A stretch of DNA of 10,800 nt from Deltaproteobacteria bacterium (GTDB lineage Bacteria; Desulfobacterota; Syntrophia; Syntrophales; UBA2210). Position numbers and translations under genes: made by a program. Of the stretch, positions 1-7,454 are shown piece after piece. The stretch spans positions 1 through 10,800 of the forward strand of contig JAFGSH010000069.1 of NCBI GenBank assembly GCA_016934695.1, given 5' to 3'. How positions within the stretch are numbered: position 1 is the stretch's first letter; each line of letters begins with the position of its first letter. The notes below the pieces were generated by a model. That model worked only from the letters and a program-made list of their open reading frames with translations. It made no database searches and was not told the origin of the DNA.

Positions 1-273
1 CGTATTCGAGACCTGGCCGGCGTGCACCGCAATCCCGAAGAGATACTCCGGCCGCGAGCCCCCGAGCGTCTCGACAAAGCGTATAACAGGGGCGGGTACC
101 CCCCAGATGTGCACGGGGAATACCAGGCCGGCAACCTTCGAATGGATCGGCCTTTCTCCGCCCGTGTGCTTCGATATGGGGAGCAGCTCGGCACCCCCCA
201 CATCCCCGGCAACCGTGCGCGCCACCCACAGCGAGTTCCCCGTCCCCGTATAGTAAAAGATCGTCGCGTTCAT
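1..273 (-). CDS. Flavodoxin-fold protein, N-terminal part (EFR1-type ferredoxin/flavodoxin), runs off the left edge
   Basis: Partial gene: 91 codons are visible from an ATG at 273, and the frame is still open at base 1. The protein begins MNATIFYYTGTGNSLWVAR; the T-G-T-G-N-S loop at residues 9-14 is the FMN phosphate-binding loop of flavodoxin-fold proteins. Later segments such as GLVFPVHIWGVPAPV fit the second strand and loop of the family in which a flavodoxin domain is fused to a 4Fe-4S ferredoxin domain (EFR1 type). The ferredoxin part, if present, lies outside the window. The start is supported by a purine-rich GGAGAGGAGAGG just upstream; an ATG 5 bases earlier hits a stop at once. It lies 42 bases after the M20 peptidase gene on the same strand. 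The fold is fairly certain; the redox partner is unknown. Confidence 0.8.
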   Translation of the reverse strand, partial: MNATIFYYTGTGNSLWVARTVAGDVGGAELLPISKHTGGERPIHSKVAGLVFPVHIWGVPAPVIRFVETLGGSRPEYLFGIAVHAGQVSNT

Positions 274-315
274 CTCATCCTCTCCTCTCCAGGAAACCGC
301 TCCGGGACAATGCCC

Positions 316-1647
316 CTACCCGCCGAACCGCCGGAGGAGCGTATAGATCGCGTCCGTCCCGAAGGCAAGCCCCTCGACGGGGATGCGCTCATCCGCCGCG
401 TGGATCGTCTGTATGAAGTTGAACCCTTCCGGGAGCTGTACCGGGAGGAACCCATAGGTCTGGATCCCCAGACGGGAAAAGTGGCGTCCGTCCGTGGTGG
501 CCGACAGCAGGAGGGGAACGGGAACGCCATCCGGATCGGCCTCCCGCAGGATGCCGGAGAGCGTATCGAAGAGCCCCATGTCCGGTTCGGCGGGGCCGGG
601 GGAATAGCTCAAGACTTCGAGCTCCGCCTCGTCGCCGACGATCCCGCGGATCTCGGCGATGAGATCATCGGGAGAAAAGCCGGGAAGGAGCCTCCCGTCC
701 AGATCGACGGATACCTCGCTGGGGATCACATTGATCGAGGTGCTCCCGTGCAGGATGGTCGGGCTGACCGTATTGTGCAGCACCGGATCGAAGAGGGATC
801 CGCGTTCGCCGAGGATGGTGAGGAGTGTATTCGTCAGCGCGGGGGCCTTCAACCCGCTGAGGACCAGACCGGGTATCCCGCCCAGCGTCGAAGCGATCGC
901 GTCGATCATAGTCCGGGCGGTGGGCGTCACATGGACCGGCAGGCGTTGACTGTCCAGGTTTCGCAGCACCTCCGAAAGCCGCGCCATGGCGCCGCCGCGG
1001 ACAGGCATCGAACCGTGCCCCCCTGGACCGCGGACGGTCGCCCGCACCGCACAGCGCCGCTTCTCGGCAACCATGATCGGGTAGAACCGCCGGCTGCCGC
1101 TGTAAAAGGAAAACCCGCCGCACTCGCCGATCGCGTACCGGACACCCTCAAAGAGATCCGGGTGATTCTCCACGAGAAACCGGGCGCCGAAATCCCCCGA
1201 GGTCTCCTCGTCGCTCACCACGGCGAGGATCACATCCCCGGGGAGTGTCAGGTTCTCCCCCTTCGCGCGCAGAAAGGCGGCCAGCATCATTGCCACACCG
1301 CCTTTCATATCGAGCGCGCCGCGCCCCCACACGAAACCGTCCGCGATGACCCCCTCGAAGGGGGGATGGCGCCACACCTGATTCTCGGTGGTCACGACAT
1401 CGACATGTCCGTACAGGAGGAGGGGTGGTGCGTTTCCTTCACCACGCAGCCGGGCCACCAGATTGGGGCGTTCCGGGGTACGGGCGCGGATGACGGTCTC
1501 GATCCCCGCGTCTTCCAGCAGCCCCTCGATGAACGCGATACAGGGGGCCTCGTTTCCGGGTGGGTTGGTGGTGTCGAACCGGATCAGGTGCTGCAGCAGC
1601 TCCACGGGACGCCGATACACAGGGACCCCGTCCTTCGATGATTCCAT
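316..1647 (-). CDS. M20 family zinc metallopeptidase / amidohydrolase (ArgE/DapE/CPG2-like)
   Basis: A 443-residue cytoplasmic hydrolase of the M20 family, which cleaves amide bonds in peptides or N-acyl amino acids using two zinc ions. Visible family marks are GHVDVV (His81, Asp83), GRGALDMKGG (bridging Asp113), the SDEETSG catalytic pair Glu147/Glu148, a further ligand Glu175 in GECGG, and His416 near the C terminus. The lid or dimerisation domain falls at roughly residues 193-310. Length is normal for the family. An ATG 51 bases upstream is in frame, but the start at 1647 has AAAGGA about 8 bases before it and gives the usual N terminus. It sits 78 bases after the HXXEE gene on the same strand. 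Substrate cannot be told from sequence; carboxypeptidase, deacetylase or desuccinylase are all possible. Confidence 0.92.
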   Translation of the reverse strand: MESSKDGVPVYRRPVELLQHLIRFDTTNPPGNEAPCIAFIEGLLEDAGIETVIRARTPERPNLVARLRGEGNAPPLLLYGHVDVVTTENQVWRHPPFEGVIADGFVWGRGALDMKGGVAMMLAAFLRAKGENLTLPGDVILAVVSDEETSGDFGARFLVENHPDLFEGVRYAIGECGGFSFYSGSRRFYPIMVAEKRRCAVRATVRGPGGHGSMPVRGGAMARLSEVLRNLDSQRLPVHVTPTARTMIDAIASTLGGIPGLVLSGLKAPALTNTLLTILGERGSLFDPVLHNTVSPTILHGSTSINVIPSEVSVDLDGRLLPGFSPDDLIAEIRGIVGDEAELEVLSYSPGPAEPDMGLFDTLSGILREADPDGVPVPLLLSATTDGRHFSRLGIQTYGFLPVQLPEGFNFIQTIHAADERIPVEGLAFGTDAIYTLLRRFGG

Positions 1648-1725
1648 ACGAATGTTCCTTTCATGCGACAAGAACGGCGAAACGGGCGGCGTTGCCATTC
1701 CCTGATCTCTTTTCGATAACCGGCC

Positions 1726-2229
1726 TCAGGCCGTGCCGCCTCCACCATGCCCCCAAATCTTCTTCCCTATCATGAAGAGAACAGGAATGCTCAGGGCAAT
1801 ACCCGCGACCACTCCCGGGCCCAGGTACATAAAGCGGGAAGACTCTATGTATCCCTGATGAAAGGCCTGGTAGAGCAGCCATGAGGAAGCGGGGAGAATA
1901 ACAAGGATCGAGGTAGCCGTTCCGGGCATATACCGCCGCAACGCCAGCGTGACAGCCAAGTGCGGGAACACGACATTGAGCAGCATAGCGAGAGCGTATC
2001 CGCACACCAGATAGGCGCCAAGACTCCCCGGGGGGGAGGATACCGACCAGTACGCGGCGATGAATGCGAAAAGCGTCAGGACACTCACGGCAAAGCGAAA
2101 TTCACAGGCCCCTACCCCGGGGTGCCATCTCCCGGCCCTTTGCGACCACTGCGGGAGAAACAACGCTTCCTCCAGATTGTGAATGGTGACCGCCACCGCA
2201 AAACTCCATGAAAGCGTGACAAAACTCAT
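1726..2229 (-). CDS. HXXEE domain-containing integral membrane protein
   Basis: A 167-residue, very hydrophobic protein. The name-giving motif is visible as His17-Asn-Leu-Glu20-Glu21, inside the first membrane segment. A second conserved-looking polar cluster, N-x4-H at Asn85-His90, lies in a later segment. I count about five membrane-spanning stretches (around 5-25, 44-62, 70-90, 103-122 and 135-157), followed by a basic then glycine-rich tail. The HXXEE family has no established function; buried His and Glu residues suggest metal or proton binding, which is inference. The start has GGAAGA a few bases upstream. It lies 27 bases downstream of mscL on the same strand, close enough for co-transcription. 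Confidence 0.8.
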   Translation of the reverse strand: MSFVTLSWSFAVAVTIHNLEEALFLPQWSQRAGRWHPGVGACEFRFAVSVLTLFAFIAAYWSVSSPPGSLGAYLVCGYALAMLLNVVFPHLAVTLALRRYMPGTATSILVILPASSWLLYQAFHQGYIESSRFMYLGPGVVAGIALSIPVLFMIGKKIWGHGGGGTA

Positions 2230-2256
2230 ACGCCGTCTTCCGTCCTGTCCTCCGTA

Positions 2257-2655
2257 TCACTTCTGCTTCAGCAGATCTCGAATCTCCGTCAGGAGGACTT
2301 CCTCCTTCGGCGGCGGGGGAGGCGATGAGGGGGTCTCCTCTTTTCTCTTCAGGGCGTTGATCGCCTTAATGACCATAAAGATTGCAAATGCAATAATGAG
2401 GAAATCCAAGACCGTCTGGATGAATCTGCCGTAATTGAGCGTGACCGCCGCGATATCTCCCGTGGCTCTCTTGATCGTGATCACCAGATCGGAAAAATCG
2501 ACCCCGCCCAGCAATACTCCTATCGGCGGCATCAGGACATCCGCAACCAGCGAAGACACGATCTTTCCGAAAGCGCCCCCGATGATGATGCCTACGGCCA
2601 TATCCACTGCATTACCCCTCACCGCAAATGTCTTGAACTCTTGCATCATACCCAT
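2257..2655 (-). CDS. mscL: Large-conductance mechanosensitive channel MscL
   Basis: A 132-residue MscL, the homopentameric inner-membrane channel that opens under membrane tension to release solutes during hypo-osmotic shock. It starts [20 protein letters not shown], the amphipathic N-terminal helix and start of TM1. The pore-lining TM1 follows ([25 protein letters not shown], about 22-46), then the periplasmic loop (47-75), TM2 (about 78-100), and a cytoplasmic tail with a proline run (residues 112-116) and a C-terminal amphipathic helix. Length is close to E. coli MscL. AAGGGGGTGAT lies just before the first ATG and supports this start, although two further in-frame ATGs follow within four codons. 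It is flanked by other small membrane-protein genes in the same direction. Confidence 0.97.
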   Translation of the reverse strand: MGMMQEFKTFAVRGNAVDMAVGIIIGGAFGKIVSSLVADVLMPPIGVLLGGVDFSDLVITIKRATGDIAAVTLNYGRFIQTVLDFLIIAFAIFMVIKAINALKRKEETPSSPPPPPKEEVLLTEIRDLLKQK

Positions 2656-2827
2656 ATATCACCCCCTTATCATAAGATATCTGGCCGAGACAGCCATGTT
2701 TTTGCGCACTCATTGAGCGCGTAATCCGAGGTCGTCTCCCCCCGGTGCCGTGAACGCCTTCCACACCTCGTCCATGGGGGGCCGCACATGATGGTGCAGA
2801 CTCACGGGGCGACGTGGTGAGGCTGCG

Positions 2828-3034
2828 TCACTTCCCCTTCTTGATCGTACTGATCCCGAACAGGGTGTACAGGGGACAGAAACCGATGAAGCTGGTCACC
2901 AGAAAGACGACGGCGATAATGCCCAGGATGACGGCGGCCACCCCGGTGATATGGCCGGTAAAGTACAGGGCGGCCACAACGATTGCCAGTATCGTTCTGA
3001 TACTGCGGTCAATGGTTCCCATGTTCTTTTTCAT
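2828..3034 (-). CDS. DUF2892 / YgaP-type small membrane protein
   Basis: A 68-residue protein starting MKKNMGTIDRSIRTILAI, followed by two hydrophobic segments (about 13-25 and 29-52) and the GFCPLYTLFG motif at 51-60. These features, together with the length, match the DUF2892 family, which also occurs as the membrane tail of the rhodanese YgaP. Here it stands alone with no sulfurtransferase domain. The function of solo members is unknown. An upstream in-frame ATG would add seven residues, but GGAGGAGGG stands about 6 bases before the ATG at 3034, which decides the start. It lies 74 bases after the DUF2937 gene and 172 bases before mscL, all on the same strand. Confidence 0.88.
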   Translation of the reverse strand: MKKNMGTIDRSIRTILAIVVAALYFTGHITGVAAVILGIIAVVFLVTSFIGFCPLYTLFGISTIKKGK

Positions 3035-3108
3035 CGTACAGCCCTCCTCCATCATACAAGAATAATGCCCGGTGTATCCGGACTACAAGAACCGCCCGGA
3101 GGTTCCGA

Positions 3109-3642
3109 TCACCAACGCACGCCCGAGCGGAAGGGAGAGCGCCTCCGGGAAGAACGAAACAGCCGCGAGAGTACCATCATCAACAGTTCAATCATAATCA
3201 GCACGAAGGCCGCCGACAGCGTTCCCGACATGACGGCCTCCCGGTTCAGGGGTATCGTGAATGAATAGCTCGCATGGGTCTCGCGAATCAGCTCCCTGTT
3301 CCCCCTGACAGCGATAAAGGCGATCTTGCCCGCCAGGCCCGTGTCGAGGAGCCGTTTTTCATTCCTGAAGCCCAGGTACCGCTCGTGCATACGCCTGATG
3401 GGCTCGGCCTCCTCCCTGGTCGCCCCGTCCTTGCTTTCCTCGTGCCTCTTGATCAGGGCCTGTATCGATCCGTCATAATGCCGGTCGGCTATTTCCTGAT
3501 ACCCGCGGAGGTTCTGCTCCACTTCGATGAAATGAGCATCGAGCCTCTTCTCATACTGATCGACGAAGTTGGGTATCTGGATTCCGAGCAGGACGGCCGT
3601 GCAGGCAACCAGTATCAGAAAATAGCGATATAGAACCCTCAT
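3109..3642 (-). CDS. DUF2937 family membrane protein
   Basis: A 177-residue protein with an N-terminal membrane segment (about 5-22), then IQIPNFVDQYEKRLDAHFIE and a charged, probably helical region (residues 30-125) with repeated Glu, Arg and His. A second membrane segment follows at about 139-158, and the tail is strongly basic and Arg/Ser-rich (160-177). The N-terminal segment with FVDQY and RLDAH is what I recognise as DUF2937, a proteobacterial family without an assigned function. The layout places the charged middle part on one side of the inner membrane, probably periplasmic given the basic C-terminal tail. The start has AAGGAGAGAGC directly upstream. It is the first gene of the leftward block, behind the promoter and hairpin at 3707-3865. 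Confidence 0.8.
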   Translation of the reverse strand: MRVLYRYFLILVACTAVLLGIQIPNFVDQYEKRLDAHFIEVEQNLRGYQEIADRHYDGSIQALIKRHEESKDGATREEAEPIRRMHERYLGFRNEKRLLDTGLAGKIAFIAVRGNRELIRETHASYSFTIPLNREAVMSGTLSAAFVLIMIELLMMVLSRLFRSSRRRSPFRSGVRW

Positions 3643-3687
3643 GCTCTCTCCTTGTCTGTTGTCTTTCGAATCATTGCATGCGCGCCT

Positions 3688-3762
3688 TCAAAAGGCCTCA
3701 TCGCGTACAAAAACCACACAACCCCGTCTCTGTGTCAGAAACGGGGTTGTCGTATGTTCCAT
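3688..3762 (-). CDS. Possible 24-residue leader ORF over the terminator-like hairpin
   Basis: An ATG at 3762 preceded by GGAGAGCAGGG opens a 24-codon frame (MEHTTTPFLTQRRG then CVVFVRDEAF) ending at a TGA 45 bases before the DUF2937 start. It is covered by the perfect inverted repeat 3718-3750 and would be translated from the transcript of the promoter at 3838-3865. The composition shows no run of one regulatory amino acid, so a classical attenuator peptide is not indicated. It may be chance; the well-placed ribosome binding site is the main support. Confidence 0.25.
   Translation of the reverse strand: MEHTTTPFLTQRRGCVVFVRDEAF
3707..3750 (-). terminator. Terminator-like hairpin in the leader of the DUF2937 gene
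   Basis: ACAACCCCGT (3718-3727) and ACGGGGTTGT (3741-3750) form a perfect 10-bp stem with a 13-base loop. Read on the minus strand, the stem is followed after GTGTGG by five T residues (3707-3711 region), as in an intrinsic terminator, though the T tract is displaced by several bases. It lies between a minus-strand promoter and the DUF2937 start, so it could end a short RNA or attenuate the gene. A second small hairpin (GCCTT/AAGGC, 3684-3696) follows. Confidence 0.55.
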
Positions 3763-3837
3763 CCCTGCTCTCCTCTCGCTGGAATGAAGAGAAGCGGACT
3801 CGGTTATGAAAAACATTTCACTCGGCTTGCCGTCAGG

Positions 3838-3865
3838 ATAATACGCCCGCCGCGATAATTGTCAA
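3838..3865 (-). promoter_or_regulatory. Sigma70-type promoter upstream of the DUF2937 gene
   Basis: On the minus strand, a consensus TTGACA (3860-3865) is followed after 16 bases by TATTAT (3838-3843). Transcription would start near 3831 and run left, giving a leader of about 190 bases before the DUF2937 start, with the hairpin at 3718-3750 inside it. Confidence 0.6.
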
Positions 3866-4012
3866 GGAATTTAGGTGAGGCCGTATCAACGCCCCCTCTC
3901 TTCCCGACATGGAAGCGGTGTATCGCCTTATTCATCACCTTCGACGGAAGATCACGGCACGAATACGAAACATCACTTGAAGGTATGAAAGGCGACATGG
4001 TATGAAACCTCT

Positions 4013-4146
4013 GCACAATGTCATTTCGAGAAGCGCAGGCAGCGAGCTATAGTACCCGAAAGGGGGAAATTTATGAGATGTTACTGTATTGAAGATTTCT
4101 CATCCCGATACAGCGGGATTCGAAATGACGGAATCGGTCGTTGTGC
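4013..4146. repeat. Imperfect inverted repeat with GTCATTTCGA / TCGAAATGAC arms (MITE- or REP-like)
   Basis: GTCATTTCGA (4020-4029) is perfectly complementary to TCGAAATGAC (4120-4129), and outside these GCACAA (4013-4018) matches TTGTGC (4141-4146). Inside is a smaller hairpin, ATCCCG (4102-4107) with CGGGAT (4114-4119). I recall GAAATGAC-type palindromes with GATTTCTC nearby as dispersed intergenic repeats in deltaproteobacterial genomes; that is memory, not a search. No open frame inside looks real. It lies just upstream of the YgjP-like gene. Confidence 0.55.
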
Positions 4147-4215
4147 AAAGCGTCTCAATATATCGGCACGGGTTGTGTAATGACGTCTGACGCCCTGTCA
4201 GTGCCGGAGAATCGA

Positions 4216-4785
4216 ATGGAAACGGCGAGTACGATCCATGTCCCCGGTGTCGGTGCCGCATGCCTGAACAGGAGCAGGCGGGCGACGCGCATGTCCATCG
4301 CCGTAGCAACCTCGGGCGAGGTGCGGATCACCCTTCCCTACCGGGCCACGGTCCGCCAGGCTGAGGCATTCCTCCGTGAAAAATCGGCCTGGGTCGCGGC
4401 GCGCCGCCACAAGGCGTGTCTCCTCAGGCTCCGCCATAAAGAGCTCACCGCAATGCGCGAGCCCGTCTCACGGACACGGGCGGAGGGCATCCTCCGGGAA
4501 CGTCTCGGCCAACTCGCCCGGAAACACGGCTTTTCCTTCAACAAGGTCTCCATCCGGAACCAGAGGACCCGCTGGGGAAGCTGCTCGGCGGGCAACAACA
4601 TCAGTCTCAACGAAAAACTCGCCCGGCTCCCGGGCCGGCTGATCGACTTCGTCCTCCTCCACGAGCTGGTCCACACGCGCGTGAAGAACCATGGCAGGGA
4701 TTTCTGGATGGAACTCGGGAGATACGTGGACGATGTCGAGACGCTGCGCAGGGAATTCCGGCAGTACCGCCTGGATCTCCTCTGA
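4216..4785 (+). CDS. YgjP/DUF45-type (SprT-like) zinc metallopeptidase
   Basis: A 189-residue protein. The zinc site is HELVHTRVKNHGRDFW: His149-Glu150-x-x-His153 with third ligand His159, the HExxH...NH..FW pattern of the YgjP-like (DUF45/WLM-related) metallopeptidases. The upstream NQRTRWGSCS (residues 115-124) is the other family hallmark. The N-terminal half (about 20-80) is basic and strand-rich. Family members are predicted intracellular proteases, often near restriction or DNA-metabolism genes, but the substrate is unknown. Earlier in-frame ATGs exist (4141, 4180); the one at 4216 has GGAG 6 bases upstream and is preferred. It is transcribed convergently with gltA, 109 bases apart. Confidence 0.88.
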   Translation: METASTIHVPGVGAACLNRSRRATRMSIAVATSGEVRITLPYRATVRQAEAFLREKSAWVAARRHKACLLRLRHKELTAMREPVSRTRAEGILRERLGQLARKHGFSFNKVSIRNQRTRWGSCSAGNNISLNEKLARLPGRLIDFVLLHELVHTRVKNHGRDFWMELGRYVDDVETLRREFRQYRLDLL

Positions 4786-4787
4786 TA

Positions 4788-4853
4788 CTCTCAGCGCCTG
4801 AGAGGCGTCCTGCGCCAATTGCCCGGATAGCCTCACACCTCTCAAGGAGAGGT
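4788..4853. terminator. Two small hairpins between the convergent peptidase gene and gltA
   Basis: CTCTCAG/CTGAGAG (4788-4804, 3-base loop) starts 2 bases after the peptidase stop, and ACCTCTC/GAGAGGT (4837-4853, 3-base loop) lies midway to gltA. Both are perfect 7-bp stems, so either could work for both strands, but neither is followed by a T tract. Their position between convergent genes is the main argument for a terminator role. Confidence 0.35.
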
Positions 4854-4894
4854 CCGACCCGCCGGCGGTAAGTAAAATCTGTCACCGGCAGCGT

Positions 4895-6181
4895 TCACCG
4901 TTCTTCGATGGGGACATACTTTCGTTCCTCACGCCCCACGTAGATCTGCCGGGGGCGGTACAGCTTCCACCGCGGATCGTAGATGCTCTCCCGCCACTGG
5001 CTGATCCATCCCGGCAGGCGGCCGATCGCGAACATGACGGGAAACATGTTCAGCGGGATCCCTATCGCCTTCAGCAGGATGCCGCTGTAAAAATCAACAT
5101 TGGGATAGAGATCGTGGTCGATAAAATAGGGATCGCGCGTCGCGGCGTCCTCCAGATTCAGGGCGATATCGAGGAGAGGGTCCCTGACCCCGAACTTCGC
5201 CAGGAGCCTGTTGCACGCCTCTTTCAGGATCGGGACCCGCGGGTCATAGGTCCGGTAGACACGGTGTCCGAATCCCATGAGCCGGAACGGATCGTTCCTG
5301 TCCTTGGCGCGGGCGATAAAGGGGGCGGGATCGCCGCCGCTGTCGTGGATCTGCTGCAGTATCTCGATCACCGCCTGGTTCGCCCCTCCGTGGAGCGGTC
5401 CCCAGAGCGCGCAGATACCCGCGGAGATCGAGGCATAGAGATTGGCCTGGGAGCTTCCCACGTGCCGCACCACCGACGTCGAACAGTTCTGCTCGTGATC
5501 GGCATGGAGGATCAGGAACACCTCGAGGGCCCGCACCACATCCGGATCGATGACATAGGGACGGACGGGAGAGTCGAACATCATATTCAGGAAATTCGCG
5601 CAATACCCGAGTTTGTGCGAGGGATAGATCACCCGGTGGCCGCGGGAGATCTTATACGAAATGGCGGCCAGCGTCCTGAGCTTCGAGAGAAGCCGTGCCA
5701 CGGTGATATTGATCTCTTCCTCCTCCGACCTCTCGGGGAGAGCCGGGTAAAACGCCCTCAGCGCGTTCACCATGGACGAGAGTATCCCCATGGGGTGAGC
5801 GCCCCGGGGGTAGCTCTCAAAAAAGGCGCGCATATCTTCGTGGACCAGGGAATGGGTGTTCAGCATCTCGGAAAAGGCCTTCCGCTGGGTGGCGGTAGGC
5901 AGTTCCCCGTTGATGAGCAGATAGGCGGTCTCGACAAAGGTGGAATGTTCCGCCAGCTGTTCGATGGGAATCCCCCGGTGCCTCAGGATACCTTTCTCCC
6001 CATCCATATACGTGATCGAGCTGGTGCAGCTCCCCGTGTTGGCGGACCCCGGATCGAGGGTGATATACCCCGTCTCCTTCAGGAGATTCGCAATATCGAT
6101 CGCCTTCTCCCCTTCGGTGCCCGTTACGATCGGGAACTCGTACGTCTTTCCCCCGACCGTCAATTTCGCCGTCTCTCCCAT
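4895..6181 (-). CDS. gltA: Citrate synthase, type I (hexameric GltA class)
   Basis: A 428-residue citrate synthase that condenses oxaloacetate and acetyl-CoA to citrate at the entry of the TCA cycle, in the cytoplasm. The catalytic triad is visible and nearly in E. coli numbering: His264 in GPLHGGANQA, His306 in MGFGHRVYR, and Asp363 in YPNVDFYSG. LHADHEQNCSTS (225-236) and the N-terminal strand region (about 5-50) with TLDPGSANTGSC mark the longer, GltA-like class rather than the shorter citrate/2-methylcitrate synthases. The C terminus keeps the R-P-R-Q-I-Y-V-G segment. Start: AGAGGTG 7 bases before the ATG. Upstream on the minus strand, TGCTATAAA (6217-6225) resembles an extended -10 element, without a clear -35. 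It contains the only CTCGAG I find in the window (5522-5527). Confidence 0.97.
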   Translation of the reverse strand: MGETAKLTVGGKTYEFPIVTGTEGEKAIDIANLLKETGYITLDPGSANTGSCTSSITYMDGEKGILRHRGIPIEQLAEHSTFVETAYLLINGELPTATQRKAFSEMLNTHSLVHEDMRAFFESYPRGAHPMGILSSMVNALRAFYPALPERSEEEEINITVARLLSKLRTLAAISYKISRGHRVIYPSHKLGYCANFLNMMFDSPVRPYVIDPDVVRALEVFLILHADHEQNCSTSVVRHVGSSQANLYASISAGICALWGPLHGGANQAVIEILQQIHDSGGDPAPFIARAKDRNDPFRLMGFGHRVYRTYDPRVPILKEACNRLLAKFGVRDPLLDIALNLEDAATRDPYFIDHDLYPNVDFYSGILLKAIGIPLNMFPVMFAIGRLPGWISQWRESIYDPRWKLYRPRQIYVGREERKYVPIEER

Positions 6182-6291
6182 GTATCAACACCTCTATGTC
6201 ATAAAATGAACTGGGATTTATAGCAGATCTGGAGGGTCTTTACCAGCGGCAAGTAACCTTCGCGTCGGAGACAGCGGGACAATCAAAGGGC

Positions 6292-6320
6292 TTGACACAC
6301 GCAACACCGGCTCTTATACT
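6292..6320 (+). promoter_or_regulatory. Near-consensus sigma70 promoter of the SPOR lipoprotein gene
   Basis: TTGACA (6292-6297), a 17-base spacer, and TATACT (6315-6320). The start site would be near 6327, giving a leader of roughly 95 bases before the ATG at 6423. It is the best promoter match in the window. Confidence 0.8.
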
Positions 6321-6422
6321 CCTTGAAACTCACCGGATTTCAGCATGCTATGAACGACAGCGGCTCTCCGTTCCCTGTATGTTCCGTCGGGCAATCCTGA
6401 AAACGGAGGAGAGGAGCGTGAT

Positions 6423-7454
6423 ATGTCGAGTCCGAAAACAGGGCGGAAACGATTTCAATCGCTGGGAATTTTATTGGCGGCGGCATTGCTGCTGCCGGCG
6501 GGGTGCGCTCCCAGAGCCGATCGTCCATCCCTTTCCGATGACCGCTTTGATTTCACCGCCATCAGAAAAGTGGCCGTTGTCCTGGAGGACACGCGGGGGC
6601 ACAATCCTCTTTTCGGGGATATCTTCATGGAATCAGCCTCTGAGAAAATAGGACCGTTCCTGTTTCAAAAGGAGTATGTTCTCCGGGAGAATATCGCCGG
6701 AACAGACCTGGGCGAACGGGTCGATGCCTTTCTAGAGATTACCGTGACGTACAGTAATGAGGGATTCCTGACGTATGGCTCTCCGACAACGTTCGGGGCC
6801 TCCGCCAGACTTGTGGAGACCGCGACCGGGAATACAGTGTGGGAAAAGGATTACACGTACCGGTCGGCCACCTCCGGTCGTTCAGCGCCCCTGATTTATG
6901 AGGCCATGAAACTCGCCGCAGACACCATCCTCGATTCCATTCCGCTGACCCAAAAGGGCGCCTCCGTGGCCGAAGCGGCAGGGCCCACGGGGGACTCCCG
7001 GATGTCTCCTTCGCAAACGCCCCCTCTGCCGGAAGAGAAAGCCGTTCCGCAACAAAAGGCCACTCCCGTGAAAACCCCGGCTGCGGCGCACTCCCCTCCG
7101 GCTGAGAGCCGCCAGGCCATGGAACAACCCCCTGCCCCGCAGGTACGCACTGCGGAAAAGGAAACGGCTCAGCAGACGAAGGCGGCTTCGGCATCGAACG
7201 GTCCGGCCATGATCTTTTCAGTTCAGGCCGGCGCTTTTCTCCGGAAAGATAACGCGACCCGGATGATCTCGCTGCTGAAGAGGAAAGGATTTTCCCCGTA
7301 TATATCCGAGAAAGTCGATTCCAGGAAACGGGTGTGGCACACCGTTCAGGTCGGCAAATACACGACGAGATCCGAGGCCGAGGCGGCGGCAAAGGACATC
7401 TCAGACAAAGCCGGAATCGCGACTATAGTACACCTTATGAAACAGGACCCATGA
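6423..7454 (+). CDS. Lipoprotein with GNA1162/CsgG-like N-terminal domain and C-terminal SPOR domain
   Basis: A 343-residue secreted lipoprotein. A basic N terminus (KTGRKR) and hydrophobic core lead to a lipobox LPAGC with Cys28 as the lipidated residue. No Asp follows at +2 (Cys-Ala), so outer-membrane delivery is likely. Residues about 43-175 form a folded domain (RKVAVVLED, then GDIFMESASEKIG) resembling the GNA1162/CsgG-type lipoprotein group; this assignment is tentative. A Pro/Ala/Lys/Gln-rich linker (about 185-258) leads to a SPOR domain (264-338), seen as FSVQAGAFLRKDNA and WHTVQVGKYTTRSEAE, which binds denuded peptidoglycan glycans at division septa. Start: GGAGGAGAGGAG upstream. 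It stands alone, divergent from gltA, with its own strong promoter. A role in cell envelope or division is inferred from the SPOR domain. Confidence 0.87.
   Translation: MSSPKTGRKRFQSLGILLAAALLLPAGCAPRADRPSLSDDRFDFTAIRKVAVVLEDTRGHNPLFGDIFMESASEKIGPFLFQKEYVLRENIAGTDLGERVDAFLEITVTYSNEGFLTYGSPTTFGASARLVETATGNTVWEKDYTYRSATSGRSAPLIYEAMKLAADTILDSIPLTQKGASVAEAAGPTGDSRMSPSQTPPLPEEKAVPQQKATPVKTPAAAHSPPAESRQAMEQPPAPQVRTAEKETAQQTKAASASNGPAMIFSVQAGAFLRKDNATRMISLLKRKGFSPYISEKVDSRKRVWHTVQVGKYTTRSEAEAAAKDISDKAGIATIVHLMKQDP

Noticed and set aside
22..1641. A 539-codon open frame on the plus strand
   Set aside because: It lies over the M20 peptidase gene, whose zinc and catalytic motifs are all intact on the other strand. 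The plus-strand product is Arg/Gly/His-rich with no family features, typical of an antisense shadow in GC-rich DNA.
1721..1733. CGGCC/GGCCG palindrome at the HXXEE stop codon as a terminator
   Set aside because: Only a 5-bp stem and no T tract after it on the minus strand.
2701..2722. Hairpin-like GCGCACTCATTGAGCGCG next to TTTTT upstream of mscL
   Set aside because: The T tract precedes the stem on the plus strand and reads as A on the minus strand, so it does not fit an intrinsic terminator in either direction; the stem also has a mismatch.
3804..4016. A 70-codon minus-strand frame
   Set aside because: No family resemblance, and its end overlaps the promoter at 3838-3865; no convincing ribosome binding site.
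5114..6223. A 369-codon open frame on the plus strand
   Set aside because: Antisense shadow of citrate synthase, which has its full catalytic triad and length.
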